DNA of 64,000 nt from Isoperla grammatica (Eukaryota > Arthropoda > Insecta > Plecoptera > Perlodidae): assembly GCA_945910005.1 (NCBI GenBank), contig OX246741.1, positions 51,362,625 through 51,426,624 on the forward strand, given 5' to 3'. This document shows, in pieces, positions 37,303 to 46,450 of the stretch. The notes under the pieces were generated by a model. That model worked only from the letters and a program-made list of their open reading frames with translations, did no database searches and was not told the origin of the DNA. A program made the position numbers and the translations under genes. Numbering within the stretch: position 1 is the stretch's first letter; each line of letters starts with the position of its first letter.

Positions 37303-37672
37303 TGAGAGACCGTATGACAGCAGCGCTGTGAGCGTTCCTGCCCTCACGAATGTCAGTATGCCCCTCAATTGACGCATACCTTTGCAGGTGGCTGTGGGAC
37401 GGCTTTACCTTACCCGTGCGCGAACAATGTGGTAGACTGTGTTATTCCATCAACCATTGTACCAGGTTTCACTTCTTTTTTGGATTCTTTAGTTGATTGT
37501 TATTTTAATTACATAATACTTATGAATAAGTAAGCGTTACTATAATCAAAATACTATTAAAAATGTATAAGGCATATTAGATTTGGAGCAGTTAACTGAA
37601 GTTGAACTAGATATAATAAGTAAACTGAACGTCATCGCTCACAGCGCACTCTACATGTCATACGGTCTCCCA
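37303..37672. mobile_element. 370-bp TA-target MITE ending the array (copy A)
   Basis: Inverted ends: TGAGAGACCGTATGACA on the left and, read backwards, TGGGAGACCGTATGACA on the right, with an inner GCTGTGAGCG shared by both arms. A TA dinucleotide sits immediately outside each end (37301-37302 and 37673-37674), as for Tc1/mariner-related MITEs. Removing it joins GTGAGTAC-TA to CAACTAACTACTGTAC, which restores the array linker. The identical-length element is at 63044-63413. Confidence 0.88.
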
Positions 37673-38283
37673 TACAACTAACTACTGTACCGGTAGCTTC
37701 GCTACGGATGCCACTGCCATTCAAATTTTCAATACTACAATTTGTTTATTTAATGTGTCTGATGACAAACGCAATTCTTTTGCATAAATCTGTGTCTGAA
37801 CTCAGAAATAAAATTACATTTTATCACAAAAAATATGAGGACATATTATGGGAAATGCTATTTTGTCTTTTACGCTAGCCATGCATGCTGACGTACAGGT
37901 TAATCTGTCATGAAACCTTGAGTGTATTATGTAATAATGGCTTTAGTTTAATGCAAGTAGTGTATTGTGTACGGAAAAGTTAATTTTTGAATTCGAGTTA
38001 CAAAAATCAGAAACAAATTATTATGAATGAATCATATAAAAATAGTTTAGTTTTAGACCCATTTCTAAAACAGTCTTCTAAAATTGAAGTGGGTACTAAT
38101 ATTTAATAACGTATCGTAAGTAGTTAACAAATCAACGACTTTAGTGGCCAGTTTCGGATGTTTTTAGCACTTCGTTTGACCTGCTACTAAATTATTAACC
38201 ACCAGCTAAATTCTACATTTAAACCTTTCAACGATCATGCAGTTTTTGTATTGCTTGGCTGCAATTTTACATAGTGGTTTGAA

Positions 38284-38559
38284 CTAGCTTTTCACAGCTT
38301 TTAAGTCGTAAACCTTAGATTGAACGCGGTTTAAAACTAACATTTGAAGAACGCAAACTTGTAATTTGGTATTCTTACATAAATCCATTACATATGTTGC
38401 CTTGTATTCGACGGGATTTCCAGCACAATAGGCCTCCTCATCAGAAACCACAGCCTTGGGAAGCGAGGTGAAATCTTTCAACCCCCCAACAAATCTCCCT
38501 GTCTGATTGAAAGCTACGGTAATCTTCTTTCCAAGCCGCGTTATTTGGGAAAGAGCCAA
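38284..38559 (-). CDS. Uncharacterised 91-codon ORF in intron 4, opposite strand
   Basis: An open frame on the minus strand starting MALSQITRLG and ending YDLKAVKS, just before exon 5 on the other strand. The composition is protein-like (balanced charged and hydrophobic residues, three Cys) and the + strand lacks a comparable frame. I recognise no domain, see no promoter or splice context, and copy B does not reach this far for comparison. It may be a chance ORF or part of an old mobile element. Confidence 0.2.
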   Translation of the reverse strand: MALSQITRLGKKITVAFNQTGRFVGGLKDFTSLPKAVVSDEEAYCAGNPVEYKATYVMDLCKNTKLQVCVLQMLVLNRVQSKVYDLKAVKS

Positions 38560-38588
38560 GTTTTAACCGGTCGTTCTTTTCTATGCAG

Positions 38589-38653
38589 GGTGCGCAGAAG
38601 ATCTCCCTGTCCTACACGCCGCACAAGCCGATGACAGTCAAGCAAATACTGAG
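38589..38653 (+). CDS. GARNL3: GARNL3-like Rap-GAP protein, exon 5
   Basis: Internal exon of 65 bp, phase 0 in, leaving after two bases of a codon, between GCAG and GTGAGT. It encodes GAQKISLSYTPHKPMTVKQIL. It follows RKT of exon 4 directly, matching GARNL3 proteins where RKTG is followed by TQKI and a TK/LSVK-type segment. No repeat of this exon is seen, unlike exon 4. Confidence 0.85.
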
Positions 38654-39052
38654 GTGAGTCATGAGATCTTTCTACTAAACATACAACACATGTGACACTC
38701 CATTTTATTAAGATTGTATGTTCACGTACCCTGTTTCAACAGCCGATTTTGTTATGTTAGAAATAAAATTGCATCAATATGTCTTTTACACTGTCCCAAA
38801 ATAATCTAAACCTTATTAGTTATGAATGTGTCTTTGTTTGAATAAATATTTACGTTTTACAAAAAAATGTTCTTAATTAAGTGTAAAAGGTGTGGAGCCA
38901 CATCACATTACAAACGTTATTTAGAACATTTAGTCTATAATTTATAGTCGTCCCCTGCCCCAAACGCACCCGAGTTATTTCCTATATAGAAAACAAATCC
39001 TTAGCAACAACGGGCGCCCCTAGAGATACGGGACGACTATGAATACGGATCT

Positions 39053-39248
39053 TAAGGCTGGTCCACACAGATTTTTTAAGCATAAGATTTAAGGTTTTAA
39101 GACGTTGTTTTAAGAACAACAATGAAAACAATGTCTTAAAACTAAAACTTTGTGTGAACGCTAGTACGTGTTTCCTATGATCCAACTTTACGACTACACG
39201 TTAAACCTTAAATCTTATGCTTAAAAAATCTGTGTGGACCATCCTTTA
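39053..39248. mobile_element. MITE-like element, about 196 bp, first of two in intron 5
   Basis: Inverted ends begin TTAAGGCTGGTCCACACAGA on the left and, read backwards, TAAAGGATGGTCCACACAGA on the right, with about 45 bp of arm. The interior shares long segments (AACTTTGTGTGAACGC, TGATCCAACTTTACGACTAC) with the element at 41407-41602, so they are one family in the same orientation. Confidence 0.85.
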
Positions 39249-40745
39249 CAAAACGAAAAACAATTATAAGAACAAAGAAACATTCTTAAGAGAGAGCACT
39301 CTCTTGAGTATGACATATTTTGATTTAATTTTGAAACAATTTAAAGACATTTTAAAGGAACTCTAACCGACCAAAATCATGTGTTCCACAAGCTTGATGG
39401 TCATACAGCCTTAAAGGCCCACTAAAGCCAAACATGTGTGCCGAGTATTTAGACGCATAAACTTTGTCATAAGTAAACTGAAAATGTCTCAACGTCCTAC
39501 AGATCTTAGTTCCACCCTCAGCGCCTGTTGGATTTTCTCTGTGACGTAGATCTGGCTATACTGTTACCTGTTTGACAGACTAGAAACTGCGCTTCGCTCA
39601 CATTTAACCCCGGTTTAGAGATTTAGCTACAATATTCCAATGAATATGGCATCAGTTAGTGCTTTTTCTGATCCTTCTGGGATGATGAATTGAAAGTATT
39701 TAGGAAATTATCCTAGTCCTTCATATAATCTAGATCATTAACAATATGTTTTAACGAGGATAAATACAGGCCGAGCAGTCTTTTAGTTTTGATGGCCATA
39801 CATATTTTAAAGACATATTTATTATTTTATTTCACCATGTTATTTGTACAAAGTATAAATATTGGTACTAACACTACACAGACAAAATAAAATATACATA
39901 CAAAAATACAATACTTCAAAATAAACATAGGCCTATATTCAGAAATAACAGTAAGGATTGGTCAAAAAAACGGGAATTTAAGTTGTTAATTATCAAAAAA
40001 TTCTTTCAAAGCGAAGAAAAGTTAAAGTTTTTAGTCTGTATTTAAACAGTGGAAGAGATGTGGAGATTTTTTATTGATTGGGGAAGTCTGTTATAAATTT
40101 TCCTGCAAATGTGGGTTGGACATTGGTTGTAATACGAGATATAATTGGATGTGGGGATAAAAATGTTAGCGCTAGATCGGGTACGATGACAGTGATTGAC
40201 ATTGATTACTAGTAGATAGTAGATAGTAGATAGTAGATTGAGAAGTATATTACTAGGATATTAAAAAATTAAGAAAGTTGTTAACGCGGAAATTTGTTGC
40301 TGTGGGACGCGGTGTCGCGTCCCATGAGTCTATATTAATACGTATAAAGAATTACTATTTTACTAATTGGAATTCTTAATTCCTAAAACAATGACCTATC
40401 CATGAAGAATTACAGAACAACAACATGTAATTAGTATGTCTATACATTTCAAAGGTGAAAGGAGTCCTTATTGCTTTTGTATAATAATAAATCCTTGGCA
40501 GAAATCTACGCTCGAGCAACTCCAAATCGAAAACTCTTTGCATATAGTCACTTATTTTTCAAAAAAAAAACTTTCAGTTCTAGATTTCACTTTGAAATGA
40601 ATATTGAAGTACGTTTTGAAATGTCTTGTTTACAAGCCCTAGACATTCTTTGCTCGACATTTTAATTAATGTTATTGTTCTCATTCTTTTCATACAGTAC
40701 GGTATTTGTTTACAAAGACGGTCGCTATGCATTTTAAATGAGTGT

Positions 40746-41166
40746 AAGCCTACTCTTATATGCCTACTCTTATATGCCTACTCTTATAGGCCTACTCTTA
40801 CAGGCCTACTCTTATAGGCCTACTCTTATAGGCCTACTCTTTTACGCCTACTCTTATAAGCCTACTTTTATAGGCCTACTCTTATAGGCCTACTCTTTTA
40901 GGCCTACTCTTATAAGCATACTTTTATAGGCCTACTCTTATAGGCCTACTCTTTTAGGCCTACTCTTATAAGTCTACTTTTATAGGCCTACTCTTATAGG
41001 CCTACTCTTATAGGTCTACTCTTATAAGTCTACTTTTATAGGCCTACTCTTATAGGCCTACTCTTATAGGTCTACTCTTATAGGCCTACTCTTATAGGCG
41101 TACTCTTATAGGCCTACTCTTACAGGCCTACTCTTATAGGCCTACTCTTATAGGCCTATTCTTATA
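40746..41166. repeat. 15-bp minisatellite (TATAGGCCTACTCTT)n
   Basis: About 28 units of a 15-bp repeat with frequent single-base variants (TATATGCC, TATAAGCC, TTTTAGGCC, TACAGGCC). The AGGCCT palindrome recurs in most units. It lies in intron 5 with no coding potential of note. Confidence 0.95.
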
Positions 41167-41406
41167 GCCTGTGTACTGTATTGAATTCAAGGAAAGACGA
41201 AAATTGTTAATGTATGTTTAATGGCCCAATTCAATAAAATCCTTCATAAAATTGTTTCCTATTTTATCTCTGAGACTTGTTTTTACTCAAGAACTTAATG
41301 AATAATTGACCATTTTTACGAGTATCTAATAAGAATGTTCATAACTAATAACTTGTTGCCCCCATGACAACCACCAATCACAAACCTTAAAATCTTCCTT
41401 ATACCT

Positions 41407-41602
41407 TAAGGCTGGTCCACACAGATTTTTAAGACATAATGCATAAGGTTTAAAGACGTTGTTTTAAAAACAACAATGAAAACAACGTCTTAAAACTAAA
41501 ACTTTGTGTGAACGCCAGTACGTGTTTTCTATGATCCAACTTTACGACTACGCGTTAAACCTTAAATCGTATGTCTTAAAAATCTGTGTGGACCAGCCCT
41601 TA
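41407..41602. mobile_element. MITE-like element, about 196 bp, second of two in intron 5
   Basis: Same family as 39053-39248, with ends TTAAGGCTGGTCCACACAG and, read backwards, TAAGGGCTGGTCCACACAG. The two copies lie about 2.4 kb apart in the same orientation and differ by scattered changes and small indels. Confidence 0.85.
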
Positions 41603-42911
41603 TCACAGCTTCTATTAAATTCCTATCAGCTGTTCATAATATCAGGCCTCAAACTAGTAGCCAAATCGTACTCCATTACATAAACTTCACAAAAAGAAAC
41701 CTAATATACACATTAGTTTATAGAAGAAAACATATGCAGCTAATTTGCAAACTACATGCCAGCAAATTCAATTATACAGAAATCACAATAGTGATTGTAA
41801 AACGAAATAAACAATACATTAGCAGGTCAGTGATTGGAGCAGACAACTGTGCATTGTTAATTAATATGTAATTAAGGTCATAGGTCAAGCATGGATGCAT
41901 TGATTCAGGGTATTCAAATAACTTCCGTTTGAATTTCCGGAATAGCTCAACAGATATTCCTCTACGTAGCTACATCTTGGAATCAGTAGACCTATTGTTC
42001 AGATAACTAGAGAGACAGCAATATAATATCAACAGAATAATTCAAGATTGGCTTTAGTAGATTTTTTATTTCGATGCTTTCTGAATATTGTATGTGAAAC
42101 AATTAGCAATAAAAATCTATTAGCTTTGTTTTAAACCAAAAACGTTTATTTGCTAGCAGTACTGAACTCGATCTTTGCACCTCGTTTTCTCAATTCAAAC
42201 ATTCAAGTCGTTTATATTTAATACTTTTAAATATAAATCATTCATTGTAGTAATGTTTTACAAGGTTTTTGACAGAGAATACCTTTGTTATAGATACAAA
42301 ACAAACATATTGTCGTTTGACAGTTAGACAGTTGACTAACGACAATATTTAACATGGAATGAATTACAAAGTTGGACCTTTCAGGACAGGTGCTGCAACC
42401 TACTTCAGCTTAGACTTGAGATGAGATGCAACTAGATTTAGGTTGGTAGTTGTCACTTGGCTAATCCATGACGACACCGTCTTGCAAGTGAACGTGACAT
42501 AACTATATTATATGCTGTCAGGTTAGCGTGGATAGGCCTACTGTATAGGCCCGTCTGTATTCACCCCTACCCCCTCCTACGCCCCCTCCCGTCACCGCAC
42601 CCTTAATACGCAATGAAACAAGCTATTGTTCGCGCAGGATTCTAACGGAACAGCCTCGGGGGTAATATTGAAGTAAGCTCAACAACATAAACACAGTTTG
42701 TAAGTCTAGTGTTTCCTTCAAAGAGAGTGGAATTAATAATAAGACAGTTAGGTATTGGTTACGTCTCTGCGGTTATTCAAAACACATAACAAGGAGACCT
42801 GTTTCTAGAGTCTGATATTGTGAAACGCATTAAAAGCCTCTCACACCAAGAAGTAAGATAGTGTCAGGGGAGTCAGGACCGCCCACAATTAGTTTATAAC
42901 TTAACAAGTGT

Positions 42912-43062
42912 GAATCACTAACGTTTTTCCCAATTATCTAGTAAAATTTGGTTGCGTTAGGTTTTTTGACGGAAACCTGCTTGCACGTTTTCTTGTACGA
43001 TACCGTCAAAATCTTACCGCAACCAAATTGTACTAGATAATCGGGAAACATGTCAGTGATTC
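42912..43062. mobile_element. Fold-back MITE with about 65-bp arms
   Basis: Almost the whole 151-bp element is inverted repeat: GAATCACTAACG...CCCAATTATCTAGTA on the left pairs with TACTAGATAATCGGG...GTGATTC on the right, and pairing continues through TTTGGTTGCG into a TTGACGG segment, leaving only a short loop. No second copy is seen in this window. Confidence 0.85.
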
Positions 43063-43895
43063 GCGGTTTTTTTGTGAGAAATGTTTACAGTGCTCAGAAT
43101 TGTAGCTACTAAAACAAGTTGATTATATTCGTTTAAAATAATCATCATTGCAATACACTTAAAATAATGTTATTCATTACAATCATTTGGTTTAAATGAT
43201 TTGATTGTTTAATCGATACTATTGTTATCGTGTGGAATTGATCTTGAAGATTTTAACTGTGGTTTACCGAACCTTTTATTTTTAGGAATCTATGTTAGTG
43301 TCCCGTAGTCACCAAGATTTGTATGCGAAATAGGGCTCGTCTAAGACTTAGAGCTGAGCAATCCCTGTGCAATGAAATAAAAATGTGAATTGCGCATTTC
43401 GTTAACAAATCATTACCCTTATTGAATTATATCGAAACATCTGATTAGAGATTATTATTATACTCAACTGTTGTTGTACTGTAGTACGCGTAGACACGTT
43501 CTTTAACTTCATGGTTGACTCTAGTGAGAAAAGACTTACAGGCTTCATTTCTCATTTTTAAATATCAATCCTCCCCTAATCATAGATAGTATATTTATCA
43601 TTCCTTACTCTCCATTATCTTGCTGCTTATTATTTTGTGTGTTAGGGATTTAACTCCCATAATATACGATTTAAAAAAAAAATGAGAACGCCTGTTCGTT
43701 AAAGTTATTCTTCGATTAGAAAATTTATGACTTAAAAAAGGTTATTTTATTTATCAAAGTATTTATTTCCAGCAGGAAAGATATCACGGTTGCTGAGACC
43801 CTCAATAATTGATAGCGTATGTTGACCCCTTCAACCTATCCGAGTGAATTATCTGAGATAAACTTCAAGAAAACTCGTTCAATTTTGTGTTTCAG

Positions 43896-43962
43896 CAATT
43901 TTCCCACCACGGAAAAACTCGAAAAAGGTCCAAAAGAAATATTCTCTCCAGACATCCAAAAA
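43896..43962 (+). CDS. GARNL3: GARNL3-like Rap-GAP protein, exon 6
   Basis: Internal exon of 67 bp between TTTCAG and GTAAGT. It completes a Ser codon and encodes NFPTTEKLEKGPKEIFSPD then IQK, leaving in phase 0. EKGP(K/R)EIF.P.IQK is the pattern I know from GARNL3, just before the core Rap-GAP fold. It is separated from exon 7 by the shortest intron of the gene. Confidence 0.87.
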
Positions 43963-44130
43963 GTAAGTATTTTCCTACAACTCTATTTTTCCTCCCCGGT
44001 GAACTTTCGTGTTTGGGATCAATGTTAAAAACTTCACCGAATAGATTTATTATTCCATTCTTTTTATTTGAAAGTAATCCCTGTTGGTTTAAAGATTTCC
44101 CATTTATCTTACTGGTTTGGTTCTCGACAG
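43963..44130 (+). other. GARNL3: Intron 6
   Basis: A compact 168-bp intron from GTAAGT to a GACAG acceptor, pyrimidine-rich toward the 3' end. It contains no element. Confidence 0.85.
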
Positions 44131-44233
44131 GACTTGCTGCTGTTAGAGGAGCAGGAGGGCTCGGTCAACTTCAAGTTTGGAGTACTCTACACTCTACCAG
44201 GACAAAGCAGCGATGACGAGATGTTTAGCAATG
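44131..44233 (+). CDS. GARNL3: GARNL3-like Rap-GAP protein, exon 7
   Basis: Internal exon of 103 bp between GACAG and GTATGT, phase 0 in, one base of a codon out. It encodes DLLLLEEQEGSVNFKFGVLY through to DDEMFSN. The NFKFGV(L/I)Y motif followed by GQ.S..E(M/L)FSN is diagnostic of Rap-GAP domains, and LEEQEGSVNFKFGVL matches GARNL3 specifically. These are core beta-strand residues of the GAP fold. Confidence 0.92.
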
Positions 44234-46351
44234 GTATGTCAACACATTTACAAGGATGGATACCTAAAAACCGCACACAATTTTTATTTATAAATCATAT
44301 CACAAGAATGGGCTTCGAAATCGAAAATCTGAATCAACAGCGCACTGTGGTTTAGTAAGCTCTACATACTGAATGCTCTTATTTGTGTCTTACATTCTAA
44401 TCAGTGTTTTTTTTAGAAATAATTAATTTTATTACTAATTGTCGAATTAATAATCAAAATAACTCCGATAATTGTTATGTTTCATATTTTAGTCTGTAGG
44501 GTTTACCAAAACACAGTGCGCTGTTAATTTAAATTTTCGATTTCTCGTTGCAATCTTAAGATATAATTAAATAATGCAAATTTTCTGTGGTATTTGACGT
44601 TGAGACTACCCTTCGCTCGTAACACCTCCCACAACAACACAACATTTTCCACGTGACGTCACAGTGGCCATGATTGCGACACAGTTGACCTATCCTACAA
44701 TTGACCTATCCTACAATTGACCTATCCTAGATCATTGGCGAATAACTTGAGATTTTCTTAGTTTGACGCTCCCCTGCTGCTCCCCTCCATCGCTATGTGG
44801 CCACCCCTTACCCCTGTAACAACCCGACAATCATATCATATTTATTAATTTCATATTGTATTATATTATTTATAATCGGCCATATTTGTTATGATGGGTG
44901 GTGGTCTTATAACCAGGGGGTGGAGCTTCGCACTATGTCAAACTAAATATATCTACACTCTTGTATTCAAACTACTACCAAAATAAGAATAATTAAGGAT
45001 TTGAAAAGTAAATATATGTAATAAAAAAATCATAAATTACTACTTGTACAAATTTTTTAAAGAACTGAGGATTTCTGTGTACTACTACAACAGACTTCAA
45101 ATTATTATTTCTCCATGGCATCGTCAAAGTTTGATCACAAATGTGGCCGCCACGCGCAACCTATGACATAAATGTATGTAAATTCTTGTTGTTAACTAAT
45201 TTCAGACCTTCCATTTGATTTGTTAACGAGATTGATTGCTACGGCTGTATAAGAAGTGAAATTAATTTTATATTGTGGTTGGATTTTCGTCTAGAAAATA
45301 TTAATTTCAAATTGGATGCGTGAATGGGCAGTGTTTGTGTTATAACTGTAACATTATTTCAATAATTAATATTCCTCTAAAATATTCCGTTATCAAACGG
45401 AACATGTTTTTATGCGGATGTGGAGCGGTTCTTATTGTTTTAAGCAAATGTTTCCACGTTGTAAATATACGGAAAGTTACGACCAATCACGATCCAGTTT
45501 GTCTGTCATAATATCAGCAGCTCTCTGAGTTTACACAGGTTGTGTACATAACAATGACCTTGAAATCATGGAAAAACAACAAGTTTAGTGTATAATGTTG
45601 TTTGTGCAGGTATCAGTTTCGCTTTGTTTATTGGTGTTTCGCTCGGGCGCAAATGAGAAGCGGATAGTATATTATTTACTCATGTATTTAATGCCAGGCT
45701 TATTAACTGATTTTATCCTTTGCCAGTATTGATTCATTTAGTACTGATACATTAGTTGTTAAATAATTAGTCTATGAAAAAACTATTTGTAATTTGACAT
45801 ATTATCTCAACAATATACCATTTAAAAAATTGATTTAGTATTCCTGGATAGAATTAATTACTGTCCTTTAAATCTTAAATAACAACAATGCACAACAATG
45901 GGAAATGAATCTTGACATAATATTTGAAAACTAGTTTTTATTGTTGAGCCTTGTTGTCATTGAAGATTTAGAGGACCGTTATTGACTCTATATATGGTTC
46001 CTTGATCAATTTTGAAAATTGCCTATTCTTTGCGGTAGTAGTGTCATAAATATCTGAGAATTGGTAGTAGTTCCAAAGGATTATTTACTTCATAATTACT
46101 TTAAATATTTTTCCAGGTATTGATTATTTATTTTCTGTATTTCCAATATGAATTTTGTTCACTTTTATGTATTTATTACATTTTTTTAATTATATTATGT
46201 ATTCCCATTGATTTAAACATGTTAAAATTATTCTTGAATGAGACCTAAAATAACTCCTCTTTTATATAAGTGATGTGAACAATTCGCTAGTTGTTCTAAG
46301 TAGATAGCAAACCAACATAAATATTAACGCAATGGTTGATTTTGTTTGCAG
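44234..46351 (+). other. GARNL3: Intron 7
   Basis: A 2.1-kb intron. Its first half holds the reverse copy of the CRE/E-box element (44648-45168). The rest (45169-46351) is AT-rich and I see no gene or clear repeat in it. Confidence 0.75.
44648..45168 (-). mobile_element. Reverse-oriented copy of the CRE/E-box element
   Basis: Begins CACGTGACGTCACAGTGGCC and contains CATGATTGCGACACA, the reverse of the end of the 2725-2970 element; it ends with CAAATGTGGCCGCCACGCGC, the reverse of that element's start. An internal segment has three consecutive TTGACCTATCCTA units. It is about 520 bp, roughly twice the copy A version, so it holds extra sequence or the others are deleted. Confidence 0.6.
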
Positions 46352-46450
46352 AAGTTGGCAGCGAAGAGTTTGAGAAGTTTATAGCTCTGCTCGGCGACAA
46401 AGTTCGTCTCAAAGGATGGGACAAGTATAGAGGCGGTCTAGATATCAAAG
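46352..46450 (+). CDS. GARNL3: GARNL3-like Rap-GAP protein, exon 8
   Basis: Internal exon of 99 bp between TTGCAG and GTCAGT. It completes a Glu codon and encodes VGSEEFEKFIALLGDKVRLK then GWDKYRGGLDIK. The F..FL..LG..(I/V).LKG(W/F)..(Y/F)RGGLD pattern is the conserved middle of the Rap-GAP domain. It leaves after one base of a codon, matching the phase of exon 9. Confidence 0.92.

Larger units (their letters stand above)
1..38260. repeat. Copy A of a large direct segmental repeat
   Basis: The sequence from base 1 aligns collinearly with 51767 onward, in the same orientation, up to the window end (64000 matches about 38260). Exons, microsatellites and most MITEs recur in the same order. Differences are scattered substitutions, small indels, a few elements present in only one copy, and very different tandem-array lengths. 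The homology begins at the window edge, so the true left border lies outside. A tandem duplication or a second haplotype scaffolded in line would both look like this. Confidence 0.95.
11324..38588 (+). other. GARNL3: Intron 4 (copy A), expanded to 27.3 kb by the array
   Basis: The interval runs from the exon 4 donor to the CAG acceptor of exon 5. About 95 percent of it is the 136-bp array. Beyond the array lie a 370-bp MITE, the residual ancestral intron start (37673-37707), ordinary AT-rich intron, and a minus-strand open frame of unknown meaning. By simple first-donor use all array units would be removed as intron; alternative use of units is discussed in the findings. Confidence 0.75.
38654..43895 (+). 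other. GARNL3: Intron 5
   Basis: A 5.2-kb intron containing two copies of one 196-bp MITE, a 15-bp minisatellite and a 151-bp MITE with very long arms, each listed separately. A short run of AGATAGT repeats lies at about 40208-40236. The remaining parts (39249-40745, 41603-42911 and 43063-43895) are AT-rich with no recognisable gene. Confidence 0.75.

Noticed and set aside
11204..37372. Dozens of 72- to 130-codon open frames of type MRYGDKVPFFL...
   Set aside because: They are reading frames of the 136-bp repeat: the start comes from the linker ATGCGCTACGG, one unit is read in the exon frame and the next in another frame, then TAG in the linker stops it. Only the first copy with a proper acceptor (11205-11323) is called as coding.
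43819..44355. Longer overlapping + frames around exons 6 and 7
   Set aside because: They are the exons read through into introns or shifted frames. The spliced exons with consensus borders explain the conserved residues.
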